Positions 9,898 to 25,263 are shown, counted from the first letter of the stretch. The stretch: DNA of 64,000 nucleotides from Lamellibrachia satsuma (GCA_033239005.1 BSQZ01000018.1:1-64000), one strand, 5' to 3'. Translations and numbers: made by a program. The notes: generated by a model from the letters alone, not told the origin.

Positions 9898-12800
9898 GAA
9901 TTCAAGACCTACTAAGGTGCCTGTGACATATTTTGTAGCCAAGATGTCATGCTACACTAATCTGAAGTCTGTTTCAGTTCACCTTCAAAACTAAAAAAGT
10001 TACGTGTAAATCATATTGGGCGATTTTGACATATTTCAGAGGGAAAAGCCATGTGTTTAAGTGCAGACAGGCCAACTTCAAGACAGAGTCCACACTTGTG
10101 AATTCAAGACCTACTAAGGTGCCTGTGACATATTTTGTAGCCAAGATGTCATGCTACACTAATCTGAAGTCTGTTTCAGTTCACCTTCAAAACTAAAAAA
10201 GTTACGTGTAAATCATATTGGGCGATTTTGACATATTTCAGAGGGAAAAAGCCATGTGTTTAAGTGCAGATAGGCCAACTTCAAGACAGAGTCCACACTT
10301 GTGAATTCAAGACCTACTAAGGTGCCTGTGACATATTTTGTAGCCAAGATGTCATGCTACACTAATCTGAAGTCTGTTTCAGTTCACCTTCAAAACTAAA
10401 AAAGTTACGTGTAAAATCATATTGGGCGATTTTGACATATTTCAGAGGGAAAGCCATGTGTTTAAGTGCAGACAGGCCAACTTCAAGACAGAGTCCACAC
10501 TTGTGAATTCAAGACCTACTAAGGTGCCTGTGACATATTTTGTAGCCAAGATGTCATGCTACACTAATCTGAAGTCTGTTTCAGTTCACCTTCAAAACTA
10601 AAAAGTTACGTGTAAATCATATTGGGCGATTTTGACATATTTCAGAGGGAAAAAGCCATGTGTTTAAGTGCAGACAGGCCAACTTCAAGACAGAGTCCAC
10701 ACTTGTGAATTCAAGACCTACTAAGGTGCCTGTGACATATTTTGTAGCCAAGATGTCATGCTACACTAATCTGAAGTCTGTTTCAGTTCACCTTCAAAAC
10801 TAAAAAAGTTACGTGTAAATCATATTGGGCGATTTTGACATATTTCAGAGGGAAAAAGCCATGTGTTTAAGTGCAGACAGGCCAACTTCAAGACAGAGTC
10901 CACACTTGTGAATTCAAGACCTACTAAGGTGCCTGTGACATATTTTGTAGCCAAGATGTCATGCTACACTAATCTGAAGTCTGTTTCAGTTCACCTTCAA
11001 AACTAAAAAGTTACGTGTAAATCATATTGGGCGATTTTGACATATTTCAGAGGGAAAAAGCCATGTGTTTAAGTGCAGACAGGCCAACTTCAAGACAGAG
11101 TCCACACTTGTGAATTCAAGACCTACTAAGGTGCCTGTGACATATTTTGTAGCCAAGATGTCATGCTACACTAATCTGAAGTCTGTTTCAGTTCACCTTC
11201 AAAACTAAAAAAGTTACGTGTAAATCATATTGGGCGATTTTGACATATTTCAGAGGGAAAAAGCCATGTGTTTAAGTGCAGACAGGCCAACTTCAAGACA
11301 GAGTCCACACTTGTGAATTCAAGACCTACTAAGGTGCCTGTGACATATTTTGTAGCCAAGATGTCATGCTACACTAATCTGAAGTCTGTTTCAGTTCACC
11401 TTCAAAACTAAAAAGTTACGTGTAAATCATATTGGGCGATTTTGACATATTTCAGAGGGAAAAAGCCATGTGTTTAAGTGCAGACAGGCCAACTTCAAGA
11501 CAGAGTCCACACTTGTGAATTCAAGACCTACTAAGGTGCCTGTGACATATTTTGTAGCCAAGATGTCATGCTACACTAATCTGAAGTCTGTTTCAGTTCA
11601 CCTTCAAAACTAAAAAAGTTACGTGTAAATCATATTGGGCGATTTTGACATATTTCAGAGGAAAAAGCCATGTGTTTAAGTGCAGACAGGCCAACTTCAA
11701 GACAGAGTCCACACTTGTGAATTCAAGACCTACTAAGGTGCCTGTGACATATTTTGTAGCCAAGATGTCATGCTACACTAATCTGAAGTCTGTTTCAGTT
11801 CACCTTCAAAACTAAAAAAGTTACGTGTAAATCATATTGGGCGATTTTGACATATTTCAGAGGGAAAAAGCCATGTGTTTAAGTGCAGACAGGCCAACTT
11901 CAAGACAGAGTCCACACTTGTGAATTCAAGACCTACTAAGGTGCCTGTGACATATTTTGTAGCCAAGATGTCATGCTACACTAATCTGAAGTCTGTTTCA
12001 GTTCACCTTCAAAACTAAAAAAGTTACGTGTAAATCATATTGGGCGATTTTGACATATTTCAGAGGGAAAAAGCCATGTGTTTAAGTGCAGACAGGCCAA
12101 CTTCAAGACAGAGTCCACACTTGTGAATTCAAGACCTACTAAGGTGCCTGTGACATATTTTGTAGCCAAGATGTCATGCTACACTAATCTGAAGTCTGTT
12201 TCAGTTCACCTTCAAAACTAAAAAGTTACGTGTAAATCATATTGGGCGATTTTGACATATTTCAGAGGAAAAAGCCATGTGTTTAAGTGCAGACAGGCCA
12301 ACTTCAAGACAGAGTCCACACTTGTGAATTCAAGACCTACTAAGGTGCCTGTGACATATTTTGTAGCCAAGATGTCATGCTACACTAATCTGAAGTCTGT
12401 TTCAGTTCACCTTCAAAACTAAAAAAGTTACGTGTAAATCATATTGGGCGATTTTGACATATTTCAGAGGGAAAAAGCCATGTGTTTAAGTGCAGACAGG
12501 CCAACTTCAAGACAGAGTCCACACTTGTGAATTCAAGACCTACTAAGGTGCCTGTGACATATTTTGTAGCCAAGATGTCATGCTACACTAATCTGAAGTC
12601 TGTTTCAGTTCACCTTCAAAACTAAAAAGTTACGTGTAAATCATATTGGGCGATTTTGACATATTTCAGAGGAAAAAGCCCATGTGTTTAAGTGCAGACA
12701 GGCCAACTTCAAGACAGAGTCCACACTTGTGAATTCAAGACCTACTAAGGTGCCTGTGACATATTTTGTAGCCAAGATGTCATGCTACACTAATCTGAAG

Positions 12801-13136
12801 TCTGTTTCAGTTCACCTTCAAAACTAAAAAAGTTACGTGTAAATCATATTGGGCGATTTTGACATATTTCAGAGGGAAAAAGCCATGTGTTTAAGTGCAG
12901 ACAGGCCAACTTCAAGACAGAGTCCACACTTGTGAATTCAAGACCTACTAAGGTGCCTGTGACATATTTTGTAGCCAAGATGTCATGCTACACTAATCTG
13001 AAGTCTGTTTCAGTTCACCTTCAAAACTAAAAAAGTTACGTGTAAATCATATTGGGCGATTTTGACATATTTCAGAGGGAAAAAGCCATGTGTTTAAGTG
13101 CAGACAGGCCAACTTCAAGACAGAGTCCACACTTGT

Positions 13137-13150
13137 GAAATTCAAAGACC
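13137..13150. repeat. EcoRI site lost by A insertion
   Basis: The unit boundary reads 'gaAattcaAagacc' in place of 'gaattcaagacc'. Two single-A insertions in 14 bp destroy the EcoRI site. It is one of the very few losses of this site in the A domain. Confidence 0.9.
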
Positions 13151-14352
13151 TACTAAGGTGCCTGTGACATATTTTGTAGCCAAGATGTCATGCTACACTA
13201 ATCTGAAGTCTGTTTCAGTTCACCTTCAAAACTAAAAAGTTACGTGTAAATCATATTGGGCGATTTTGACATATTTCAGAGGGAAAAAGCCATGTGTTTA
13301 AGTGCAGACAGGCCAACTTCAAGACAGAGTCCACACTTGTGAATTCAAGACCTACTAAGGTGCCTGTGACATATTTTGTAGCCAAGATGTCATGCTACAC
13401 TAATCTGAAGTCTGTTTCAGTTCACCTTCAAAACTAAAAAAGTTACGTGTAAATCATATTGGGCGATTTTGACATATTTCAGAGGAAAAAGCCATGTGTT
13501 TAAGTGCAGACAGGCCAACTTCAAGACAGAGTCCACACTTGTGAATTCAAGACCTACTAAGGTGCCTGTGACATATTTGTAGTAGCCAAGATGTCATGCT
13601 ACACTAATCTGAAGTCTGTTTCAGTTCACCTTCAAAACTAAAAAAGTTACGTGTAAATCATATTGGGCGATTTTGACATATTTCAGAGGAAAAAGCCATG
13701 TGTTTAAGTGCAGACAGGCCAACTTCAAGACAGAGTCCACACTTGTGAATTCAAGACCTACTAAGGTGCCTGTGACATATTTTGTAGCCAAGATGTCATG
13801 CTACACTAATCTGAAGTCTGTTTCAGTTCACCTTCAAAACTAAAAAAGTTACGTGTAAATCATATTGGGCGATTTTGACATATTTCAGAGGGAAAAGCCA
13901 TGTGTTTAAGTGCAGACAGGCCAACTTCAAGACAGAGTCCACACTTGTGAATTCAAGACCTACTAAGGTGCCTGTGACATATTTTGTAGCCAAGATGTCA
14001 TGCTACACTAATCTGAAGTCTGTTTCAGTTCACCTTCAAAACTAAAAAAGTTACGTGTAAATCATATTGGGCGATTTTGACATATTTCAGAGGGAAAGCC
14101 ATGTGTTTAAGTGCAGACAGGCCAACTTCAAGACAGAGTCCACACTTGTGAATTCAAGACCTACTAAGGTGCCTGTGACATATTTTGTAGCCAAGATGTC
14201 ATGCTACACTAATCTGAAGTCTGTTTCAGTTCACCTTCAAAACTAAAAAAGTTACGTGTAAATCATATTGGGCGATTTTGACATATTTCAGAGGGAAAAA
14301 GCCATGTGTTTAAGTGCAGACAGGCCAACTTCAAGACAGAGTCCACACTTGT

Positions 14353-14556
14353 GAATTCAAGACCTACTAAGGTGCCTGTGACATATTTTGTAGCCAAGAT
14401 GTCATGCTACACTAATCTGAAGTCTGTTTCAGTTCACCTTCAAAACTAAAAAAGTTACGTGTAAATCATATTGGGCGATTTTGACATATTTCAGAGGGAA
14501 AAAGCCATGTGTTTAAGTGCAGACAGGCCAACTTTCAAGACAGAGTCCACACTTGT
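14353..14556. repeat. 204-bp monomer with private T insertion (copy 1)
   Basis: This unit reads 'caacTttcaagac' (extra T near 14533). The identical insertion recurs in the unit at 14960-15163, exactly 607 bp (three units) downstream. It appears again in two adjacent units near 23822 and 24025. The shared rare indel marks units related by local duplication or conversion. Confidence 0.85.
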
Positions 14557-14959
14557 GAATTCAAGACCTACTAAGGTGCCTGTGACATATTTTGTAGCCA
14601 AGATGTCATGCTACACTAATCTGAAGTCTGTTTCAGTTCACCTTCAAAACTAAAAAGTTACGTGTAAATCATATTGGGCGATTTTGACATATTTCAGAGG
14701 AAAAAGCCATGTGTTTAAGTGCAGACAGGCCAACTTCAAGACAGAGTCCACACTTGTGAATTCAAGACCTACTAAGGTGCCTGTGACATATTTTGTAGCC
14801 AAGATGTCATGCTACACTAATCTGAAGTCTGTTTCAGTTCACCTTCAAAACTAAAAAGTTACGTGTAAATCATATTGGGCGATTTTGACATATTTCAGAG
14901 GGAAAAAGCCATGTGTTTAAGTGCAGACAGGCCAACTTCAAGACAGAGTCCACACTTGT

Positions 14960-15163
14960 GAATTCAAGACCTACTAAGGTGCCTGTGACATATTTTGTAG
15001 CCAAGATGTCATGCTACACTAATCTGAAGTCTGTTTCAGTTCACCTTCAAAACTAAAAAAGTTACGTGTAAATCATATTGGGCGATTTTGACATATTTCA
15101 GAGGGAAAAAGCCATGTGTTTAAGTGCAGACAGGCCAACTTTCAAGACAGAGTCCACACTTGT
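14960..15163. repeat. 204-bp monomer with private T insertion (copy 2)
   Basis: Carries the same extra T (near 15140) as the unit 607 bp upstream, and the same six-A and G3A5 run lengths. This supports a three-unit duplication step in this part of the array. Confidence 0.85.
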
Positions 15164-15460
15164 GAATTCAAGACCTACTAAGGTGCCTGTGACATATTTT
15201 GTAGCCAAGATGTCATGCTACACTAATCTGAAGTCTGTTTCAGTTCACCTTCAAAACTAAAAAGTTACGTGTAAATCATATTGGGCGATTTTGACATATT
15301 TCAGAGGGAAAAAGCCATGTGTTTAAGTGCAGACAGGCCAACTTCAAGACAGAGTCCACACTTGTGAATTCAAGACCTACTAAGGTGCCTGTGACATATT
15401 TTGTAGCCAAGATGTCATGCTACACTAATCTGAAGTCTGTTTCAGTTCACCTTCAAAACT

Positions 15461-15468
15461 AAAAAAAA
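15461..15468. repeat. Eight-A expansion of the monomer A run
   Basis: The A run after 'aact' is 8 long here, against 5 or 6 in most units and 4 near 5347. The only other eight-A run I noticed is at 60183-60190. Either replication slippage or homopolymer sequencing error could produce it. Confidence 0.85.
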
Positions 15469-18400
15469 GTTACGTGTAAATCATATTGGGCGATTTTGAC
15501 ATATTTCAGAGGGAAAAAGCCATGTGTTTAAGTGCAGACAGGCCAACTTCAAGACAGAGTCCACACTTGTGAATTCAAGACCTACTAAGGTGCCTGTGAC
15601 ATATTTTGTAGCCAAGATGTCATGCTACACTAATCTGAAGTCTGTTTCAGTTCACCTTCAAAACTAAAAAGTTACGTGTAAATCATATTGGGCGATTTTG
15701 ACATATTTCAGAGGGAAAAAGCCATGTGTTTAAGTGCAGACAGGCCAACTTCAAGACAGAGTCCACACTTGTGAATTCAAGACCTACTAAGGTGCCTGTG
15801 ACATATTTTGTAGCCAAGATGTCATGCTACACTAATCTGAAGTCTGTTTCAGTTCACCTTCAAAACTAAAAAAGTTACGTGTAAATCATATTGGGCGATT
15901 TTGACATATTTCAGAGGGAAAAGCCATGTGTTTAAGTGCAGACAGGCCAACTTCAAGACAGAGTCCACACTTGTGAATTCAAGACCTACTAAGGTGCCTG
16001 TGACATATTTTGTAGCCAAGATGTCATGCTACACTAATCTGAAGTCTGTTTCAGTTCACCTTCAAAACTAAAAAAGTTACGTGTAAATCATATTGGGCGA
16101 TTTTGACATATTTCAGAGGAAAAAGCCATGTGTTTAAGTGCAGACAGGCCAACTTCAAGACAGAGTCCACACTTGTGAATTCAAGACCTACTAAGGTGCC
16201 TGTGACATATTTTGTAGCCAAGATGTCATGCTACACTAATCTGAAGTCTGTTTCAGTTCACCTTCAAAACTAAAAAAGTTACGTGTAAATCATATTGGGC
16301 GATTTTGACATATTTCAGAGGGAAAAAGCCATGTGTTTAAGTGCAGACAGGCCAACTTCAAGACAGAGTCCACACTTGTGAATTCAAGACCTACTAAGGT
16401 GCCTGTGACATATTTTGTAGCCAAGATGTCATGCTACACTAATCTGAAGTCTGTTTCAGTTCACCTTCAAAACTAAAAAGTTACGTGTAAATCATATTGG
16501 GCGATTTTGACATATTTCAGAGGAAAAAGCCATGTGTTTAAGTGCAGACAGGCCAACTTCAAGACAGAGTCCACACTTGTGAATTCAAGACCTACTAAGG
16601 TGCCTGTGACATATTTTGTAGCCAAGATGTCATGCTACACTAATCTGAAGTCTGTTTCAGTTCACCTTCAAAACTAAAAAAGTTACGTGTAAATCATATT
16701 GGGCGATTTTGACATATTTCAGAGGAAAAAGCCATGTGTTTAAGTGCAGACAGGCCAACTTCAAGACAGAGTCCACACTTGTGAATTCAAGACCTACTAA
16801 GGTGCCTGTGACATATTTTGTAGCCAAGATGTCATGCTACACTAATCTGAAGTCTGTTTCAGTTCACCTTCAAAACTAAAAAAGTTACGTGTAAATCATA
16901 TTGGGCGATTTTGACATATTTCAGAGGGAAAAAAGCCATGTGTTTAAGTGCAGACAGGCCAACTTCAAGACAGAGTCCACACTTGTGAATTCAAGACCTA
17001 CTAAGGTGCCTGTGACATATTTTGTAGCCAAGATGTCATGCTACACTAATCTGAAGTCTGTTTCAGTTCACCTTCAAAACTAAAAAAGTTACGTGTAAAT
17101 CATATTGGGCGATTTTGACATATTTCAGAGGGAAAAAGCCATGTGTTTAAGTGCAGACAGGCCAACTTCAAGACAGAGTCCACACTTGTGAATTCAAGAC
17201 CTACTAAGGTGCCTGTGACATATTTTGTAGCCAAGATGTCATGCTACACTAATCTGAAGTCTGTTTCAGTTCACCTTCAAAACTAAAAAGTTACGTGTAA
17301 ATCATATTGGGCGATTTTGACATATTTCAGAGGAAAAAGCCATGTGTTTAAGTGCAGACAGGCCAACTTCAAGACAGAGTCCACACTTGTGAATTCAAGA
17401 CCTACTAAGGTGCCTGTGACATATTTTGTAGCCAAGATGTCATGCTACACTAATCTGAAGTCTGTTTCAGTTCACCTTCAAAACTAAAAAGTTACGTGTA
17501 AATCATATTGGGCGATTTTGACATATTTCAGAGGGAAAAAGCCATGTGTTTAAGTGCAGACAGGCCAACTTCAAGACAGAGTCCACACTTGTGAATTCAA
17601 GACCTACTAAGGTGCCTGTGACATATTTTGTAGCCAAGATGTCATGCTACACTAATCTGAAGTCTGTTTCAGTTCACCTTCAAAACTAAAAAAAGTTACG
17701 TGTAAATCATATTGGGCGATTTTGACATATTTCAGAGGGAAAAAGCCATGTGTTTAAGTGCAGACAGGCCAACTTCAAGACAGAGTCCACACTTGTGAAT
17801 TCAAGACCTACTAAGGTGCCTGTGACATATTTTGTAGCCAAGATGTCATGCTACACTAATCTGAAGTCTGTTTCAGTTCACCTTCAAAACTAAAAAAGTT
17901 ACGTGTAAATCATATTGGGCGATTTTGACATATTTCAGAGGAAAAGCCATGTGTTTAAGTGCAGACAGGCCAACTTCAAGACAGAGTCCACACTTGTGAA
18001 TTCAAGACCTACTAAGGTGCCTGTGACATATTTTGTAGCCAAGATGTCATGCTACACTAATCTGAAGTCTGTTTCAGTTCACCTTCAAAACTAAAAAGTT
18101 ACGTGTAAATCATATTGGGCGATTTTGACATATTTCAGAGGGAAAAAGCCATGTGTTTAAGTGCAGACAGGCCAACTTCAAGACAGAGTCCACACTTGTG
18201 AATTCAAGACCTACTAAGGTGCCTGTGACATATTTTGTAGCCAAGATGTCATGCTACACTAATCTGAAGTCTGTTTCAGTTCACCTTCAAAACTAAAAAG
18301 TTACGTGTAAATCATATTGGGCGATTTTGACATATTTCAGAGGAAAAAGCCATGTGTTTAAGTGCAGACAGGCCAACTTCAAGACAGAGTCCACACTTGT

Positions 18401-20013
18401 GAATTCAAGACCTACTAAGGTGCCTGTGACATATTTTGTAGCCAAGATGTCATGCTACACTAATCTGAAGTCTGTTTCAGTTCACCTTCAAAACTAAAAA
18501 GTTACGTGTAAATCATATTGGGCGATTTTGACATATTTCAGAGGGAAAAAGCCATGTGTTTAAGTGCAGACAGGCCAACTTCAAGACAGAGTCCACACTT
18601 GTGAATTCAAGACCTACTAAGGTGCCTGTGACATATTTTGTAGCCAAGATGTCATGCTACACTAATCTGAAGTCTGTTTCAGTTCACCTTCAAAACTAAA
18701 AAGTTACGTGTAAATCATATTGGGCGATTTTGACATATTTCAGAGGGAAAAGCCATGTGTTTAAGTGCAGACAGGCCAACTTCAAGACAGAGTCCACACT
18801 TGTGAATTCAAGACCTACTAAGGTGCCTGTGACATATTTTGTAGCCAAGATGTCATGCTACACTAATCTGAAGTCTGTTTCAGTTCACCTTCAAAACTAA
18901 AAAGTTACGTGTAAATCATATTGGGCGATTTTGACATATTTCAGAGGGAAAGCCATGTGTTTAAGTGCAGACAGGCCAACTTCAAGACAGAGTCCACACT
19001 TGTGAATTCAAGACCTACTAAGGTGCCTGTGACATATTTTGTAGCCAAGATGTCATGCTACACTAATCTGAAGTCTGTTTCAGTTCACCTTCAAAACTAA
19101 AAAAGTTACGTGTAAATCATATTGGGCGATTTTGACATATTTCAGAGGAAAAAGCCATGTGTTTAAGTGCAGACAGGCCAACTTCAAGACAGAGTCCACA
19201 CTTGTGAATTCAAGACCTACTAAGGTGCCTGTGACATATTTTGTAGCCAAGATGTCATGCTACACTAATCTGAAGTCTGTTTCAGTTCACCTTCAAAACT
19301 AAAAAAGTTACGTGTAAATCATATTGGGCGATTTTGACATATTTCAGAGGGAAAAAGCCATGTGTTTAAGTGCAGACAGGCCAACTTCAAGACAGAGTCC
19401 ACACTTGTGAATTCAAGACCTACTAAGGTGCCTGTGACATATTTTGTAGCCAAGATGTCATGCTACACTAATCTGAAGTCTGTTTCAGTTCACCTTCAAA
19501 ACTAAAAAGTTACGTGTAAATCATATTGGGCGATTTTGACATATTTCAGAGGGAAAAAGCCATGTGTTTAAGTGCAGACAGGCCAACTTCAAGACAGAGT
19601 CCACACTTGTGAATTCAAGACCTACTAAGGTGCCTGTGACATATTTTGTAGCCAAGATGTCATGCTACACTAATCTGAAGTCTGTTTCAGTTCACCTTCA
19701 AAACTAAAAAGTTACGTGTAAATCATATTGGGCGATTTTGACATATTTCAGAGGGAAAAGCCATGTGTTTAAGTGCAGACAGGCCAACTTCAAGACAGAG
19801 TCCACACTTGTGAATTCAAGACCTACTAAGGTGCCTGTGACATATTTTGTAGCCAAGATGTCATGCTACACTAATCTGAAGTCTGTTTCAGTTCACCTTC
19901 AAAACTAAAAAAGTTACGTGTAAATCATATTGGGCGATTTTGACATATTTCAGAGGAAAAAGCCATGTGTTTAAGTGCAGACAGGCCAACTTCAAGACAG
20001 AGTCCACACTTGT

Positions 20014-20216
20014 GAATTCAAGACCTACTAAGGTGCCTGTGACATATTTTGTAGCCAAGATGACATGCTACACTAATCTGAAGTATGTTTCAGTTCACCT
20101 TCAAAACTAAAAAAGTTACGTGTAAATCATATTGGGCGATTTTGACATATTTCAGAGGGAAAAAGCCATGTGTTTAAGTGCAGACAGGCCAACTTCAAGA
20201 CAGAGTCCACACTTGT
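20014..20216. repeat. Isolated diverged monomer
   Basis: The unit carries 'gatgAcatg' and 'gaagtAtgtttc' while its flanks are ordinary A-type. 'gaagtAtg' otherwise occurs in the mixed domain (41411, 42230 and 62996 areas). 'gatgAcatg' recurs near 27779, 28589 and 35471, so these are shared minor alleles and not random errors. Confidence 0.82.
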
Positions 20217-23200
20217 GAATTCAAGACCTACTAAGGTGCCTGTGACATATTTTGTAGCCAAGATGTCATGCTACACTAATCTGAAGTCTGTTTCAGTTCA
20301 CCTTCAAAACTAAAAAAGTTACGTGTAAATCATATTGGGCGATTTTGACATATTTCAGAGGGAAAAAGCCATGTGTTTAAGTGCAGACAGGCCAACTTCA
20401 AGACAGAGTCCACACTTGTGAATTCAAGACCTACTAAGGTGCCTGTGACATATTTTGTAGCCAAGATGTCATGCTACACTAATCTGAAGTCTGTTTCAGT
20501 TCACCTTCAAAACTAAAAAAGTTACGTGTAAATCATATTGGGCGATTTTGACATATTTCAGAGGAAAAAGCCATGTGTTTAAGTGCAGACAGGCCAACTT
20601 CAAGACAGAGTCCACACTTGTGAATTCAAGACCTACTAAGGTGCCTGTGACATATTTTGTAGCCAAGATGTCATGCTACACTAATCTGAAGTCTGTTTCA
20701 GTTCACCTTCAAAACTAAAAAGTTACGTGTAAATCATATTGGGCGATTTTGACATATTTCAGAGGGAAAAGCCATGTGTTTAAGTGCAGACAGGCCAACT
20801 TCAAGACAGAGTCCACACTTGTGAATTCAAGACCTACTAAGGTGCCTGTGACATATTTTGTAGCCAAGATGTCATGCTACACTAATCTGAAGTCTGTTTC
20901 AGTTCACCTTCAAAACTAAAAAAGTTACGTGTAAATCATATTGGGCGATTTTGACATATTTCAGAGGAAAAAAGCCATGTGTTTAAGTGCAGACAGGCCA
21001 ACTTCAAGACAGAGTCCACACTTGTGAATTCAAGACCTACTAAGGTGCCTGTGACATATTTTGTAGCCAAGATGTCATGCTACACTAATCTGAAGTCTGT
21101 TTCAGTTCACCTTCAAAACTAAAAAGTTACGTGTAAATCATATTGGGCGATTTTGACATATTTCAGAGGGAAAGCCATGTGTTTAAGTGCAGACAGGCCA
21201 ACTTCAAGACAGAGTCCACACTTGTGAATTCAAGACCTACTAAGGTGCCTGTGACATATTTTGTAGCCAAGATGTCATGCTACACTAATCTGAAGTCTGT
21301 TTCAGTTCACCTTCAAAACTAAAAAAGTTACGTGTAAATCATATTGGGCGATTTTGACATATTTCAGAGGAAAAGCCATGTGTTTAAGTGCAGACAGGCC
21401 AACTTCAAGACAGAGTCCACACTTGTGAATTCAAGACCTACTAAGGTGCCTGTGACATATTTTGTAGCCAAGATGTCATGCTACACTAATCTGAAGTCTG
21501 TTTCAGTTCACCTTCAAAACTAAAAAGTTACGTGTAAATCATATTGGGCGATTTTGACATATTTCAGAGGAAAAAGCCATGTGTTTAAGTGCAGACAGGC
21601 CAACTTCAAGACAGAGTCCACACTTGTGAATTCAAGACCTACTAAGGTGCCTGTGACATATTTTGTAGCCAAGATGTCATGCTACACTAATCTGAAGTCT
21701 GTTTCAGTTCACCTTCAAAACTAAAAAAGTTACGTGTAAATCATATTGGGCGATTTTGACATATTTCAGAGGGAAAAAGCCATGTGTTTAAGTGCAGACA
21801 GGCCAACTTCAAGACAGAGTCCACACTTGTGAATTCAAGACCTACTAAGGTGCCTGTGACATATTTTGTAGCCAAGATGTCATGCTACACTAATCTGAAG
21901 TCTGTTTCAGTTCACCTTCAAAACTAAAAAGTTACGTGTAAATCATATTGGGCGATTTTGACATATTTCAGAGGGAAAGCCATGTGTTTAAGTGCAGACA
22001 GGCCAACTTCAAGACAGAGTCCACACTTGTGAATTCAAGACCTACTAAGGTGCCTGTGACATATTTTGTAGCCAAGATGTCATGCTACACTAATCTGAAG
22101 TCTGTTTCAGTTCACCTTCAAAACTAAAAAAGTTACGTGTAAATCATATTGGGCGATTTTGACATATTTCAGAGGAAAAAGCCATGTGTTTAAGTGCAGA
22201 CAGGCCAACTTCAAGACAGAGTCCACACTTGTGAATTCAAGACCTACTAAGGTGCCTGTGACATATTTTGTAGCCAAGATGTCATGCTACACTAATCTGA
22301 AGTCTGTTTCAGTTCACCTTCAAAACTAAAAAGTTACGTGTAAATCATATTGGGCGATTTTGACATATTTCAGAGGGAAAAAGCCATGTGTTTAAGTGCA
22401 GACAGGCCAACTTCAAGACAGAGTCCACACTTGTGAATTCAAGACCTACTAAGGTGCCTGTGACATATTTTGTAGCCAAGATGTCATGCTACACTAATCT
22501 GAAGTCTGTTTCAGTTCACCTTCAAAACTAAAAAGTTACGTGTAAATCATATTGGGCGATTTTGACATATTTCAGAGGGAAAAGCCATGTGTTTAAGTGC
22601 AGACAGGCCAACTTCAAGACAGAGTCCACACTTGTGAATTCAAGACCTACTAAGGTGCCTGTGACATATTTTGTAGCCAAGATGTCATGCTACACTAATC
22701 TGAAGTCTGTTTCAGTTCACCTTCAAAACTAAAAAGTTACGTGTAAATCATATTGGGCGATTTTGACATATTTCAGAGGGAAAAAGCCATGTGTTTAAGT
22801 GCAGACAGGCCAACTTCAAGACAGAGTCCACACTTGTGAATTCAAGACCTACTAAGGTGCCTGTGACATATTTTGTAGCCAAGATGTCATGCTACACTAA
22901 TCTGAAGTCTGTTTCAGTTCACCTTCAAAACTAAAAAGTTACGTGTAAATCATATTGGGCGATTTTGACATATTTCAGAGGAAAAAGCCATGTGTTTAAG
23001 TGCAGACAGGCCAACTTCAAGACAGAGTCCACACTTGTGAATTCAAGACCTACTAAGGTGCCTGTGACATATTTTGTAGCCAAGATGTCATGCTACACTA
23101 ATCTGAAGTCTGTTTCAGTTCACCTTCAAAACTAAAAAAGTTACGTGTAAATCATATTGGGCGATTTTGACATATTTCAGAGGGAAAAAGCCATGTGTTT

Positions 23201-25263
23201 AAGTGCAGACAGGCCAACTTCAAGACAGAGTCCACACTTGTGAATTCAAGACCTACTAAGGTGCCTGTGACATATTTTGTAGCCAAGATGTCATGCTACA
23301 CTAATCTGAAGTCTGTTTCAGTTCACCTTCAAAACTAAAAAGTTACGTGTAAATCATATTGGGCGATTTTGACATATTTCAGAGGGAAAAGCCATGTGTT
23401 TAAGTGCAGACAGGCCAACTTCAAGACAGAGTCCACACTTGTGAATTCAAGACCTACTAAGGTGCCTGTGACATATTTTGTAGCCAAGATGTCATGCTAC
23501 ACTAATCTGAAGTCTGTTTCAGTTCACCTTCAAAACTAAAAAGTTACGTGTAAATCATATTGGGCGATTTTGACATATTTCAGAGGGAAAAAGCCATGTG
23601 TTTAAGTGCAGACAGGCCAACTTCAAGACAGAGTCCACACTTGTGAATTCAAGACCTACTAAGGTGCCTGTGACATATTTTGTAGCCAAGATGTCATGCT
23701 ACACTAATCTGAAGTCTGTTTCAGTTCACCTTCAAAACTAAAAAGTTACGTGTAAATCATATTGGGCGATTTTGACATATTTCAGAGGGAAAAAGCCATG
23801 TGTTTAAGTGCAGACAGGCCAACTTTCAAGACAGAGTCCACACTTGTGAATTCAAGACCTACTAAGGTGCCTGTGACATATTTTGTAGCCAAGATGTCAT
23901 GCTACACTAATCTGAAGTCTGTTTCAGTTCACCTTCAAAACTAAAAAAGTTACGTGTAAATCATATTGGGCGATTTTGACATATTTCAGAGGGAAAAGCC
24001 ATGTGTTTAAGTGCAGACAGGCCAACTTTCAAGACAGAGTCCACACTTGTGAATTCAAGACCTACTAAGGTGCCTGTGACATATTTTGTAGCCAAGATGT
24101 CATGCTACACTAATCTGAAGTCTGTTTCAGTTCACCTTCAAAACTAAAAAAGTTACGTGTAAATCATATTGGGCGATTTTGACATATTTCAGAGGGAAAA
24201 AGCCATGTGTTTAAGAGCAGAGAGGCCAACTTCAAGACAGAGTCCACACTTGTGAATTCAAGACCTACTAAGGTGCCTGTGACATATTTTGTAGCCAGAG
24301 ATGTCATGCTACACTAATCTGAAGTCTGTTTCAGTTCACCTTCAAAACTAAAAAGTTACGTGTAAATCATATTGGGCGATTTTGACATATTTCAGAGGGA
24401 AAGCCATGTGTTTAAGTGCAGACAGGCCAACTTCAAGACAGAGTCCACACTTGTGAATTCAAGACCTACTAAGGTGCCTGTGACATATTTTGTAGCCAAG
24501 ATGTCATGCTACACTAATCTGAAGTCTGTTTCAGTTCACCTTCAAAACTAAAAAGTTACGTGTAAATCATATTGGGCGATTTTGACATATTTCAGAGGGA
24601 AAAAGCCATGTGTTTAAGTGCAGACAGGCCAACTTCAAGACAGAGTCCACACTTGTGAATTCAAGACCTACTAAGGTGCCTGTGACATATTTTGTAGCCA
24701 AGATGTCATGCTACACTAATCTGAAGTCTGTTTCAGTTCACCTTCAAAACTAAAAAGTTACGTGTAAATCATATTGGGCGATTTTGACATATTTCAGAGG
24801 GAAAAAGCCATGTGTTTAAGTGCAGACAGGCCAACTTCAAGACAGAGTCCACACTTGTGAATTCAAGACCTACTAAGGTGCCTGTGACATATTTTGTAGC
24901 CAAGATGTCATGCTACACTAATCTGAAGTCTGTTTCAGTTCACCTTCAAAACTAAAAAAGTTACGTGTAAATCATATTGGGCGATTTTGACATATTTCAG
25001 AGGAAAAAGCCATGTGTTTAAGTGCAGACAGGCCAACTTCAAGACAGAGTCCACACTTGTGAATTCAAGACCTACTAAGGTGCCTGTGACATATTTTGTA
25101 GCCAAGATGTCATGCTACACTAATCTGAAGTCTGTTTCAGTTCACCTTCAAAACTAAAAAAGTTACGTGTAAATCATATTGGGCGATTTTGACATATTTC
25201 AGAGGGAAAAAGCCATGTGTTTAAGTGCAGACAGGCCAACTTCAAGACAGAGTCCACACTTGT

